This document shows positions 21,794-33,346 of a DNA stretch of 64,000 nt, in pieces. The stretch is from positions 11,081,418-11,145,417 of the forward strand of contig NC_069092.1 in the NCBI RefSeq assembly GCF_947172395.1. The letters run 5' to 3'. Below the pieces are notes generated by a model. The model did not search any database and was not told the origin of the DNA. It saw nothing but the letters and a program-made list of their open reading frames with translations. A program made the position numbers and the translations under genes. The DNA comes from Bicyclus anynana (taxonomy: Eukaryota; Arthropoda; Insecta; Lepidoptera; Nymphalidae). Positions within the stretch are counted from its first letter, which is position 1. Each line of letters starts with the position of its first letter.

Positions 21794-22110
21794 AACCCCC
21801 GACGCAAAAAGAGGGTTGCTATAAGTGTAACGTGTCTGTCTGTCTGTGGCATCTTAGCTCCCGAACGGATGATTTTATTAAAGATGACTTATAGTTAAGT
21901 GTTCTTAAAACATGATTGATGAAAATCGGTTGTTCCATTTAAAATTTTTGGGGGGTGAAAGTGGGAAAGAATAACCGAATGTCTGCAAATATGTTCGAGT
22001 GTGGTCTCAATTAAAAGCGCGCTGAAAGAGAATATTGATGACTTGATTGAGAGTGTAATTAATAATATCATGATGTTCGGGGGTTTTTCAAAATATTCAA
22101 TTTTATGTTT
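21794..22110 (+). repeat. Interspersed repeat family J, copy 2
   Basis: Same ordered motifs as 14215-14545, beginning acgcaaaaagagggttgcta. Confidence 0.75.
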
Positions 22111-23392
22111 TTTTTTAATTTACTAAATTTACATTTGTGTACATGTACATTTGTACGTACGTGTACGTTGGTAATTACATTTTGAGTGTACATTTAGAAT
22201 TAAATTAATGTTTTTTATAATGTAACATCATCAGTTGTCGCGGTTTGTGCCGAAAGCACTATCCGTTGAAATTGGGTTTCAGTTGGCCGTCCACAATTTC
22301 AATAAAACTAAAATAATTTGCACGAAATTGGCCAGTTTGGTATAATTGAGCTAATTTGAGGTTGAAGTGAAATTGGACTGATGCAATTAAAATTTCAGCT
22401 GCACTACAAGCAATTTCAGCAGCTATTTAGATTAATTACAACGTAAACCATTTAATTAATTCATTTCCATTTGCTTGAATATCAAGCTTGCTTGCAATTA
22501 GAGGCCGTCATTAGTTAAAAAATCTGGTCGAAATAAAATTGAGTTTAAAAAAAATAAATGGACTAAATAAAGTTAATAGAAAACCCCTTTCACAAATTGT
22601 ACGCAATCATTGAGTCTACGTAAAAACAAATTAATATTTAAAACTGATTGCAGTACGATATCTGGTAGGTACTTCAAAAAATAAAATCAATTATTTTACA
22701 ATTTAATTCGTGAATATGGGTGAAATACGAGTAGATTTAATTTTATTTTATTCAATTTTAATAAAAAGTGATGGATTGATTCTATGAAAGCTCTTAAGAG
22801 CGTGCAGCGCGTCGGTACTATATGGATAAAATTTGAAGCGCAAACGAGATGCCGAATTATGACTTTCACGTGAGTGAAAAAGCACGGAGCGATTGACGCG
22901 TGACGCAAATTTTATGACGTGAGCGCCAAAACCATTTTTACCTAATTGCAAGTAAATTAAACAACATAACGAACAACAAAATAGCCATGTTCAAGATATA
23001 TACCTAATTTTCTATACAAAACAAAAATTTAAGAAAATAAGTTTGCTTTTCCTGAGATTGAAAGCAAAATGTGATCAAAACATGTGTTTTTCAAAAAAAT
23101 AAACTATCGAGAAAAGTTTAACAAATCGTGTATTTTGTATATATAGTCAGAAGCTAACACTTTGAAATATTATTTACCCAAATATCAGGCTCCTTTACTT
23201 TTCCAGAATCTGAGATCCAGAACCATTTGTAACCACCAAATTACATATTGCACACTCTTAATAATCACATATTGATATATCAATGTAATATGCAGCTTTC
23301 ATAACTACGTAACGGCAGTAGGGTTTGATAAAACAGCGGCACATTAGTTCCTAGCGTTTGAATGCTGTTTTGCTCCCATTGACGTAGATTTT
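22111..23392. other. Unassigned DNA
   Basis: No gene. 22135-22190 is a gtac/tgta-rich low-complexity run. 22795-22935 is a CpG-containing block (gacgcgtgacgcaaat) that explains two overlapping minus frames and is probably an old repeat. Confidence 0.4.
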
Positions 23393-23600
23393 TTTCAGTT
23401 AAAATTCTCAGCACTCAGTGGTGCCTCGGAGAGCATGTTAAGCCACCAACAGCTTACCCGGTCCTAATGAATTTAACATTATCACCTTAAGCCCGCCCAC
23501 CCGCATTAGATCAGCGTGGTGGGTCTAATCTCCATTTTTTTATAAGGCAGAAGGGCTGGCCCTTTTGTGAACCGTAAAATAGGCTGATAAAAATAATTAG
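23393..23600. mobile_element. SINE family K body fragment
   Basis: Carries aaattctcagcactcagtgg, gtgcctcggagagcatgtta and gatcagcgtggtgggtctaa in the order known for a common lepidopteran tRNA-derived SINE. The head is missing. Confidence 0.6.
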
Positions 23601-23876
23601 TATGTTAAAAATAATGACGAACAACCAACGGCTTACTAACGTCATCTCCTGACAACCTGGAAGAAATCGCCAAGTAACGATAAGGCCGACTTTTGTATCC
23701 TGCTTCTATGTACTATACTATTCTTATGTTGTGGTGTTCAAATAAAGTATAAATAAATAAATAAATCTCTGAGGCTTGATATATTTAGCATGTCTAACTT
23801 CCTAACTCTGGACTGCTACTTGGAATTTTTTGGACAAAATGTAGGTACATAGATATATGCCAACTGCGCCACTAGA

Positions 23877-24126
23877 CGGCCTCCTTGGCGCAGTGGTATG
23901 CGTGGTGGATTTACAAGACGGAGGTCCTGGGTTCGATCCCCGGCTGGACCGATTGAGATTTTCTTAATTGGTCCAGGTCTGGCTGAGGAGGAGATAGAAA
24001 CCGAAAGAGAGTGTAGATTTTCATCCTCCTGCTAACAAGTTAACCCGCTTCCATCTTAGATTGCATCATCACTTACCATCAGGTGAGATTGTAGTCAAGG
24101 ACTAACTTGTAAAGAATAAAAAAAAA
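23877..24126 (+). mobile_element. SINE family B, internally deleted
   Basis: The head with A box and B box (gggttcgatcccc) is intact and the tail gtaaagaataaaaaaaaa is intact. The middle between ggtctggctg and gaaaccgaaag is deleted. Confidence 0.85.
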
Positions 24127-24339
24127 TGCAGAGTATGTATATATTTCATTAAATTCTAATAACATTTTGGAGATGAACGTCACATGTGCTACGTAATTAT
24201 ATCTCATACGTTGTGCTTCATTAAAATTTCTCTTTCGCCGCGTCGCAAAATCTTGTTAGACGAACTCTTTGAAGTGCGAGTAGGTTCGTGCACTTTAAAG
24301 CGTCCCGAAGATCGGGACAGAGGCGACCCGGGGTGGACC

Positions 24340-24675
24340 GGGGTGAAACTAACCACAAAATATAACTGCTCCTCAGTAATATTTTATATCAATCCCTCTT
24401 GAAATCTACTGTTCAAAGAGCACCTTTAAGGGAAACTAACAACGAAATATTTTACAAACGCTTCACTAGAAAATCTGACCAGAAATATAAAAACAAACAT
24501 ACATCTGAACATAGAAACTCCCCCTTTATTGAAGTCTGTTAAAAAACTGTGTCTAGGGTACTATCTCTGGCCAATTACCTAACAATAACCTTTGTATCGC
24601 TCTCAAATTCACCAACTAAAAAAACACATACAGCCGAAAGTAGAACCTCCTCTTTTTGGAAGTCGGTTAAAAATT
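24340..24675 (+). repeat. Family E fragments, two 3' ends
   Basis: Two successive ends: ttgaagtctgttaaaaa near 24545 and ggaagtcggttaaaaa near 24672, each preceded by acatac...gaa and a ctcctc-type run. The upstream frame at 24184-24402 has no recognisable domain. Confidence 0.6.
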
Positions 24676-24890
24676 GTCTGTCGTTTTTAAGGGGGACTAG
24701 GTAAACTCGCACATCGAAAATAATATATCCTGTGTCCTTACACTAGGCACACACAATTATAAATTTAAGTTATTCTACATACACATGTAATAAAATTACA
24801 CGTGTGTGTATAACGATTTAAATTGAATGAAACATTGATTCTGTAGACGCAGGTTGTTTGACGTTAGGTCGTGATCATTTACTTTTGATA

Positions 24891-25183
24891 GACCCATATT
24901 CGGCTCACTGCTGAACTCGAGTCTCCTCTCAGAATGAGAGGGGTTAGGCCAATAGTCCACCACGCTGGACCCAATGCGGATTGGCAGATTTCACACTCGC
25001 AGAGAATTAAGAAAGTTCTCTGGTATGCAGGTTTCCTCACGATGTTTTTCCTTCACCGTTTGAGACACGTGATATTTAATTTCTTAAAATGCACACAACT
25101 AAAAAGTTGGATGTGCATGGATCGGATTTGAACCCACACCCTCCGGAATAGGAGGTAGAGGTCACTGGGCTATCACGGCTCTC
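24891..25183 (-). mobile_element. SINE family A, full length
   Basis: Reversed complete copy from cccatattcggctcactg to gggctatcacggctc, with a mutated B box. Confidence 0.88.
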
Positions 25184-25639
25184 AATGGGCGCTTTAATAC
25201 GCAAGTATAATAAATGTTATCTAATTATAAGGATGATTAATTCATCCCACAAATATCTAGAAGCTAAAACAATTATGAACTCTGGTGAATATTATTTTAT
25301 GCGGTGTAACCCTTGAGAGTAGCTTATGAAATTAATTTACCCAAAAGTGTTTGTAGACTTTGTATCGAAATAATTTCTAGACTATCCAACGTCCCACGGT
25401 ATACTTGTAGTTTCTATTCCCGTGGGAATACGGGATATAATAATGCCTTTGTTACTCGCTGATAATATAATTGACCGTTGGGCGTAAAATTTTTGAAACC
25501 GGTTAAGGCGTGAAAGCGTTATACACAAATTTACTTTCACAGGAATTTAAATGAAATATTTTTGGATATTCAAATCAAATTAAATCTACTCAAAACATTA
25601 TTTGCCAGAATTTCTTTTATGACACTAACTGACGCCGTT
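25184..25639. other. Unassigned AT-rich DNA
   Basis: Nothing recognised. Confidence 0.5.
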
Positions 25640-25801
25640 CCCATAGGAAAACGAGGATAATATATATAGTCTATAGCCTTACTCGATAAATGGGCTATCT
25701 AACACTGAAATATTTTTTTAAATCGGGCCAGTAGTTCCTGAGATTAGCGCGTTCATTCAAACAAATAAACAAACTCTTCAGCTTTATATATTAGTATAGA
25801 T
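25640..25801 (-). mobile_element. Helitron-like 5' part
   Basis: Ends at the right with agctttatatattagtatag, the reverse of the 5' terminus. It shares gggctatctaacactgaaa and the (aaac)n run with 17544-17660 in mirror image. Confidence 0.7.
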
Positions 25802-25984
25802 TACACTGTATCTTCAAAGATAGTTTTTTGTGGTAACGCTCATTCTTTTAACTGAGGTCCTCGCATATGCGTCCATATACTGGCATTTAAATAATTTTTC
25901 AAGACTCAAAAATATCGTGAAAAATGCATTAATAGTATACCTACACTGTTTCTAGCTAATAGATTTCTCAAAAAAATTTAATAA

Positions 25985-26305
25985 AAAAAATCCAAGGCTT
26001 AAATTAATACGACACAGGTTTTGCACCGCCTTCAAACTGATCAGTAAGTAACAGAACATAATACGATTTTATTGTCGCTTTTTAGTTTAGTCTGTGCGTT
26101 TTATGTTTTTGAAGTCGGTGGAATTTTTTTATTTATCAATTTTTAGTGTAATCATACTACGAGTAGATTAAGATGTAGGCAAGAAAAATTCCCTCAAGTT
26201 ATGTTGCTCTGTGTAGTCATGTCAAAACACCTAATGACAGTCACAACCTACCGCAAGATTCCGACGAATTAATAACCTCCTCCTTTTTTTGAAGTCGGTT
26301 AAAAA
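25985..26305 (+). mobile_element. Family E repeat
   Basis: Has caccgccttcaaactgatca, cgctttttagtttagtctg, tttttgaagtcggtgg, the tcacaacctaccg motif and the end ttttttgaagtcggttaaaa. Confidence 0.7.
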
Positions 26306-26599
26306 GTGGATGTTAAAGATACAATGTTTTGTCATGATTCGGCAGTGTTCTTTTAAATCTATTGAATTACCCAGACATTCAACTTATATAGCATGCAAAA
26401 TTAGGTAAATTTTTTTTAGGTAAGTACAATTAAATATTATTTATGCACAGATAAACAATGGTGTATTCGAATAATATAGTCAGTACATTCTCATACCATT
26501 TCAATAATCCTCCAGTTTAGTATGTAGCTCACAATACCTGTTTGCGTATGGCAAACATATGGCCAATTTACATGCGCTGGGGCCGTGTTTAGATAAGGA

Positions 26600-28120
26600 T
26601 ATAGCAAATCCTATTGTGGCAGTGTTTGGTCGGGAACAATGAGCGGTTGCCCTCTGAATGTTTCATCAAATGTACTGCAAACAAATCAAATTCTGTACAA
26701 CTGAAAGGGTCAATTCGGAATACCAGGAACGGCATTGTACTAAAACGTAACAGGATATTACCACAAAATACATATTACTCTGAATTACTGTGCAATGATA
26801 GTGAATACATTAGATAATGTAATGTGAATTTGTTGGGATCACCATTAAGGTAATAGATCAGTGGGCATTATTGTTGATGATTTCATAAAGATACAGGCAG
26901 TGGGCCATTTGTATGTTCCTGCCCTTTGAAAGTTTTATGAAAACGTTTTGCAAACAAATCAAATTCTGTACAACTGGAAGGGTCAATTCGGACTTTACCA
27001 GGAAAGGCATTGTACTAAAACGTAACAACATAATACCACAAAATACATATTACTCTAAATTCCTGTGCAATGATAGTGAATACATTACATAATGTAGGAA
27101 TCATTGATATACTTATTGTTTTATGGGATCACTATTAAGTTAATAAATCAGTGGGGATTATTGTTGATGATTTCATAAAGATACAGGCAGTTGGCCATTT
27201 GTATGTTCCTGCTCTCTAAATGTTTCATAAAATGTTCAGCAAACAATTCTGATACTGTCCACCTGGAAGGGTTAATTTGGACTTTACCAGGAACGCCTTT
27301 GTACTAAAATGTAACAGGATAATACCACAGAATACATATTACTCGGAATTCCATAGAGAGCAATGAAAGTGAATACATTTTGTATGGATTATTGTTGATG
27401 ATTTCATAAAGATTCAGGCAGTTGGTCATTTGTACGTTGCTGCCCTTTGTAAGTTTTATCGAACTATTCTGCAAACAAATTGAATTTTCCTTAACTGGAA
27501 GGGTCAATTCAGACTTTACCAGGAACGGCATTGTACTAAAACGTAACAGGATATTACCACAGAATACATATTACTCTGAATTACTGTGCAATGATAGTGA
27601 ATACATTAGATAATGTAGGAATCATTGATGTACTTACTGTTTTACGGGATCACTAATAAGTTAATAAATCAGCTGGGATTATTATTGATGATTTCATAAA
27701 AATACAGGCAGTTGGTCATTTGTATGTTCCTGCACTTTGAAAGTTTTATGAAATTGTTATAATGCAATGATTGTGAATACATAAGATAATACAGGAAACC
27801 TATCTATCGTTTTATAGGATCACTATTAAGGTAAATCAGTGAGTAAAATTGTTGATAATTTCTTAGAGATGGTCATTTGTATGTTCCTACCCTTTAAAAC
27901 TTTCATGAAAATGTTCTGCAAACAAATTAAATTCTCCATAACTGGAAGGGTCAATCCGGACTTTACCGAGAATGACATTGTACTGTAATTGTAGTTGAGT
28001 TGAGTAATTGATTTTCTGATACTCAGAATTGTGCATTATTAGTAAATGCATCATCATCCTGCATTGATATAAGAGTTGATATCAATTGTTTTATGGTTAT
28101 GCTTTTTACTGAATAAATCA
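26600..28120. repeat. Long-period tandem array, unit about 290-300 bp
   Basis: The marker ttgatgatttcataaagat recurs at 26874, 27174, 27395 and 27685, and in altered form at 27852. A second marker, ggaagggtcaatt, recurs at about 26705, 26977, 27266, 27499 and 27946. Spacings of 300, 221, 290 and 167 show full units and units with internal deletions. Two short reading frames here (ending near 26817 and 27613) share an identical C-terminal stretch only because they lie in repeat units. Confidence 0.85.
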
Positions 28121-28345
28121 GTAGGTTCCTATTCTTTTTTTCTTCTTCTTCTTCTTCTTCATGATTACATCAAGAAAACTACGACCTCGTGAAGACCTGT
28201 GTCACGTTGATCGCTTCCGATCTTATTGTCATCGCCACTGACTAGGTACAGCAGCAGTTTCTTGGCTGGAATGTGTTTTACCTCCTCCGGGTTAACTATA
28301 AAATGCCCTTGGTGGAGGTTGCGTTTATGTATTCATCATTTACAA

Positions 28346-28597
28346 CCCTTAATCTGCTCACTGTTGAGCACGAGTCTCCTCTAAGAATGAGAGCGGTTGG
28401 ACCAATCGTCCACCACGCTGGCCCAATGCGCCTTCACACACCTAGAGAATTGAGAAAATTCTCAGCTGTGCAGGTGTTTCCTTCCCCGTTTGAGACAAGT
28501 GATATTTAATTTCTTAAAATGCACATAACTGAAAAGTTGGAGGTACGCCTTTCGAATCGAAGGCAGAAATCACATCCACTAGGATATCACGTCTCAA
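28346..28597 (-). mobile_element. SINE family A, decayed
   Basis: Reversed copy with internal deletions and a lost B box. The 3' motif gctcactgttgagcacgagt and head ggatatcacgtctc remain. Confidence 0.8.
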
Positions 28598-28770
28598 GTG
28601 TCACGTTTATGTATTAAAGCTGGTCAATTACATAGAATGTGCCACATGGATTCCGAAGTATAGAAAAATAACTCATGCCAGACTAAAATATCTATATTAT
28701 CTACATAAAATAAGCAGCTCCAACTGAGAGTGCCAGCTAGAGTACATAAAGAAGGTTATTAATGTAATAT

Positions 28771-29530
28771 CCAAAATTCAAAATTCAAAAAAAATTCAAA
28801 ATTCAAAATTCATTTATTTCAAGTAGGCTCAGTTTACAAGCACTTTTGACACGTCAGTTGACTATTTGTAAAGATTCTACCACCGGTTCGGAAGGCAGGT
28901 TCTGCTGAGAAGATACCGGCAAGAAACTCAACAGTTGCTCTTTTGAAAAAGTCATACAGTATTACAATTTACATTTGATAACAATTAAATTACAATTTCT
29001 TATAGTTTTATTTCCTGTGTGAAGGTGGAAGCTGATCCAATGGCCTCCATGCACCTTTGTCGCTAAGGAACTCATCAATAGTGTAGTAACCTTGACTAAG
29101 TAAATGTTTTTTAACACATTGCTTAAAGTTGTGCATTGGCAAGTCCATCACAGTCTTGGGGATCTTGTTATAGAAGAGTACACCCAAACCCACAAAAGAT
29201 TTTTTAACTCTTTGGAGACGATATGCAGAAATAACTAACTTATGCCCGTGTCTAGTAAGACGTGGGTTTAGATCTCCTTTTCGTTTGTACAAATTAATAT
29301 TTTGTCTCACATAAACTATACTGTTATATATATACTGACAGGCTACTGTTAAAATGCCTATTTCTTTAAACTTTTGACGAAGGGACTCGCGTGATTTTAG
29401 TTGATATATTGCTCGAATTGCTCTTTTTTGAAGTACAAATATAGAATGTATATCAGCAGCCTTGCCCCACAACAAAATACCGTAAGACATTACGCTGTGA
29501 AAGTACGCAAAATAATCCCGCAGCGAGACT
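28771..29530 (-). mobile_element. CR1/jockey-type LINE C-terminus and 3' UTR
   Basis: A 160-codon frame (29490 to 29008) carries SYGILLWGKAADIHSIFVLQ, KRAIRAIYQLKSR and a terminal YYTIDEFLSDKG. The frame also reads in upstream past its first Met (YFAYFHSV). The 3' UTR (28771-29005, read on minus) ends in aaataaatgaattttg and an (aattttg)n tail. The catalytic reverse transcriptase region is absent by 5' truncation. The same 3' UTR recurs at 33201-33346 and 41053-41207. Confidence 0.88.
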
Positions 29531-29780
29531 TATTCCATATCGATAGTAATGTCAGTGGTTGATTTCTGTGTGACTCAGCTAAGAAGGCTCGGGATGTTCG
29601 AACGGAGATTCTTATCGGCTTATTATACAAACGGCCGATATCCTATCTCGACTTATTACAAAAGAAATTACTACAGCGTTTTTGCTTCTCTTGGTCGTAT
29701 AGTAATAAAAATTAAGTATCATTTTGTTTTGATGATGTGAATAGAAATGAGCTTATTACGGACGTAGTTGATAGCTATTA

Positions 29781-29974
29781 TTTTTTTTATCTTTACATGT
29801 TGAAGATGATGATGCAATCTAAGATGGCACGGACGAACTTGTTAAGAGGAGGATGAAAATCCACACCTCTGTCGGTTTCAACACGACATCGAATCGCAAT
29901 ACTAAATCGCTTGGCGGTACGTTTTTACTGGTAGAGTAACTAGCCACGGCCGAAGCCTCCTCACCAGCCAGGCC
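29781..29974 (-). mobile_element. SINE family B, 5'-truncated
   Basis: Has tail and body (cgcttggcggtacg, actagccacggccgaagcct) but no tRNA-like head. Confidence 0.8.
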
Positions 29975-30520
29975 AATTTACTATTTTGGTCTTTATTATC
30001 AACCTATTAAAATAAACATCAAATCAATTGCCAATATAAGTACTAAAACCTACAGAACGGTAGAAACTGAAAACTGGGTTTGCCGACCTAGGGTCGACGA
30101 GAGGTCAGATATAACGATATAGAGGTTTAGTCAGATAGTACAATAATTCCCGTTTGTGCTGTAAGCAATTTCGGTCATCTCCAATCGGCCCTAGAAAGAG
30201 TGGGGGTACGTGCTCAAGACAACTAACGTAAAAAAAGTAAAACTTACCCTTACCCGGTAAAAAGAGGAGAAAGCTTCTCCGGTAATCTAATCTACTTCCT
30301 TTCAGGGTAAAGCTATTCTTTAACGGTAAAAACGATATTCTTTAGGCTTTCCTTAGTCTATTGGAGATCAACATCATTGTCTTATTTCTATTGACCTACT
30401 ATAGGGCCATGCCTGTCAACCTACAACAGGCAATATGGAACTTAGACCCACCACGCTGCTACAGTGGTATTGGAATGATGAGTCACGGGAGTGTTTCCTA
30501 ATTCCTTTAATGATATTTGT
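29975..30520. other. Unassigned DNA
   Basis: Nothing recognised. gacccaccacgctgctac near 30447 may be a family K remnant. Confidence 0.45.
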
Positions 30521-30848
30521 CGGCCTCCGTGGCGCAGTGGTATGCGCGGTGGATTTACAAAACGGAGGTCCTGGGTTCAATCCCCGGCTGGGCAGATTGA
30601 GATTTTCTTAATTGGTCCAGGTCTGGCTGGTGGGAGGCTTCGGCCGTGGCTAGTTACCACCCTACCGGCAAAGACGTACCGCCAAGCGATTTCGTGTTCC
30701 GGTACGACGCCGTGTAGAAACCGAAAGGAGTGTGGATTTTCATCCTCCTCCTAACAAGTTAACCCGCTTCCATCTAAGACTACATCATCACTTACCATAA
30801 GGTGAGATTGTAGTCAAGGGCTAACTTGTAAAGAATAAAAAAAAAATA
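30521..30848 (+). mobile_element. SINE family B, full length (reference copy)
   Basis: tRNA-like head with A box tggcgcagtgg and B box ggttcaatccc. A body of about 230 bp (cgtaccgccaagcgattt, gtacgacgccgtgtagaaac) follows, then an A-rich tail gtaaagaataaaaaaaaa. Such internal promoters are read by RNA polymerase III. The 87-codon frame inside is not a gene. Confidence 0.9.
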
Positions 30849-31129
30849 TTGTTCAAAAAGTGCAATTATTGAAGCTTTTAATTTGTTTGTAGTATTTTTG
30901 GTGTTTGTAGTATTTTTGTTGTTACTATTTGATAACATGATCATCAATATTTATGCGTAGTGTTCACTATATTGGTTGACTGGAACCAATTTTCGAACCT
31001 CTATAAATGTAAATTACCTAGTATCGGGATAATATTTGGTACACCGAACATCTACATCAAAGATGTTTGTTGCTTTATAATACTACGTGTTATCCTCTTA
31101 CTGAGAAACGTGTTAAGTTCCAAGATAAA
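30849..31129. other. Unassigned AT-rich DNA
   Basis: Nothing recognised. Confidence 0.5.
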
Positions 31130-31382
31130 TCTATACTAATAATATAAAGAGGTAAAGTTTGTATGTTTGTAAGTTTGTAACATTCTTTAAATGGGGTAAT
31201 CTTCGGAACTACTGATCCGATTTCAAAAATTCTTTCACCAGTAGAACGCTACGTTATCGAGGAGAACTATATTTTATATATGTGATACCAATATAAAATA
31301 TATACCAATATAGCCTATAGCACTCCGTAGAGTAGGGGTAGGGGTAGGGATTAACGCGGACGAAGTCGCGGGCGTCCGATAG
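31130..31382 (+). mobile_element. Helitron-like element, both ends visible
   Basis: Starts TC (tctatactaatattataaag) after A and ends in the hairpin gcggacg...cgtccg followed by atag and T. It contains a (ggggta)n tract near 31333, as does 1935-2303. The 5' TC, 3' hairpin and insertion between A and T are Helitron hallmarks; the last four bases deviate from CTRR. Confidence 0.75.
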
Positions 31383-31670
31383 TTTTTATTATAAAAGTAT
31401 GCCATCAAAAATGAAAATTGTAAACAAAAACGAATGTGCTGAACTAAAACTTTAGTAAAACTATAGCCCTCCATCTCAACGTCCGTTTGCCTCACTTGAT
31501 TACACTTTTCGTAACGCATTTACAAGGTTAATCACCAAGTCAAGCGTGCCTAAAAAACAATTCATGTAAAATCAAGTCGGTTAACTTATTACTACTCTAC
31601 TTAAGGGAACTTCTGTCTTGAGTTATTATGTAATTAGTTTCTCTAACAAGATCTTATAGTGACCATATCA

Positions 31671-32141
31671 TCATCATCGTCATCATCGTATCAGCCGATG
31701 GACATCCACTGCTGGCTGGACATAGGCCTTTTGTAGGGACTTCCAAACATCACGACACTGAGCCGCCTGCATCCAGCGAATCCCTGCGACTTGCTTGATG
31801 TCGTCAGTCCACTTGGTGGGGGGACCTACCCTGCGCTTACTGGTGCGGGGTCGCCATTCCAGCACTTTGGGACCCCAACGTCCATCGGCTCTTCGAACTA
31901 TGTGCCCCGCCCATTGCCACTACAGCTTCGCAAATAGTTGAGCTATGTCGGTGACTTTGGTTCTTTTGCGAGCAGACAAAACTCTTCGAACAGTGCGTGT
32001 TGCCAGTGATGACCGAGACTTGGTCACTAACTTGGGCCTCATAAGAAGGCTCAGAGTCACAGAACGGGCGATGGAACGAGCTATATTAGGAGTATCTCTG
32101 CGTGATCGAATCAGAAATGAGGAGATCCGCAGAAGAACCAA
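31671..32141 (-). mobile_element. RTE-clade LINE 3' end with inverted 5' arm, 13-bp TSD
   Basis: 31671 to about 31969 is an antisense RTE 3' end. About 31970-32141 is the adjoining upstream part of the same element in sense orientation (aaggctcagagtcac, atggaacgagctatatta, gatcgaatcagaaatgag). Direct repeat agtgaccatatca flanks the whole (31658-31670, 32142-32154). Confidence 0.92.
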
Positions 32142-32154
32142 AGTGACCATATCA

Positions 32155-32844
32155 ATATTAAAAATCTTTTATATTATAAATAAAATAGATTGACTGTTTT
32201 GAAAGCAGCTTACGTATTTGAAAATATTATTTTATGTAACGTTCCAGGAAAGGTATTCATACGAACAATAGAGCAACGCAAACTATGGATATGAAAGAAA
32301 ATGAAAAGTCCATTTGAAAAAAGTCGTATATTTACGCAAACAATGATATTTCAGGCGACAAAAGCCCTGGGGGTTACGGCCGACGAACAAAAAAATACAT
32401 CAAATTACATTTTATAACTCTCTTCGAAATGTTAGGTGTCCCTGGAGTTCGGCCATTGTTTCACGAAAATATTTTATTTGTCACGCATTTTTTTATCTGT
32501 AATTTGACCCTTCTGAATTGTTTATTAGCGCAAGAAAATTGGTTTTCAATCGGATTACTTTTGCCTTTTAGTGTATGACTTTATAGACCTTTATATGTGC
32601 TAAAAATGCTACAAAATTGAGGGACTTTTTGTTTTTTCTCCTCCGAAAAGTCTAGCGAAAAACTCGTGTTTAAAATAGCTTAACAGGTGATCGAAAAATC
32701 AAGTGTACCTACTGAGTGTCTTGATAAAATAACATAGAACCACTCGTCCTATATAATTTTATTAAGACTTTGAATTTATCAACCTTTTTTGGCCTCTGAG
32801 GGTAAGTAAAACATTGGAAATCTACAAAAAAGTAAAGATTGTAG
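32155..32844. other. Unassigned AT-rich DNA
   Basis: Nothing recognised. Confidence 0.5.
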
Positions 32845-32970
32845 TATTCTGGGGGTAGTCTCTGGATCTACAGAACTGATTTTGAGAATTCTTTTACTAC
32901 TAGAATGCCACGATATTTGTGAGTGTCAAATGCTGTATTTTATCCCCGTGTTCTCGTAAGAATAGTGACT
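32845..32970 (+). mobile_element. Helitron-like fragment
   Basis: Shares ggtagtctctggatctac, cttttactactagaatgcc and tattttatccccgtgttc with 40227-40420 and 54600-54760. Confidence 0.6.
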
Positions 32971-33061
32971 AGCCGGCGCCCCGCAGTTCCAGCTGCGTAC
33001 TTACTATGCGGTTGAAACCGCAGGACGTCGGCTAGTCTATAAACAGAGTAGATATAAATTG

Positions 33062-33160
33062 CCTGCCTCCGTGGTGCAGTAGTATGCGCGGTGCATTCAC
33101 AAGACGGACGGTCCTTGGTTCGAACCCCGGCTGGGCCAATTGAGATTTTCTTAATTGATA
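33062..33160 (+). mobile_element. SINE family B head only
   Basis: Has A box tggtgcagtag and B box ggttcgaacccc. Stops after ttttcttaattg. Confidence 0.8.
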
Positions 33161-33200
33161 TAGCAGGCTAATTCACTATCTTTAATGTATGCTAGTTAAC

Positions 33201-33346
33201 AAAAATTCAAAATTCATTTATTTCAAGTAGGCTCAGTTTACAAGCACTTTTGACACGTCAGTTGACTATTTGTAAAGATTCTACCACCGGTTCGGAAGGC
33301 TGGTTCTGTTGAGAAGAAACTGGCAAGAAACTCAACAGTTGCTCTA
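33201..33346 (-). mobile_element. LINE 3' UTR fragment (same family as 28771-29530)
   Basis: Shares catttatttcaagtaggctc, acacgtcagttgactatttg and accggttcggaaggc. It is truncated at gttgctct. Confidence 0.85.

Noticed and set aside
26614..27613. Two frames sharing an identical C-terminal stretch
   Set aside because: Both lie in units of the same tandem array; the identity is at DNA level.
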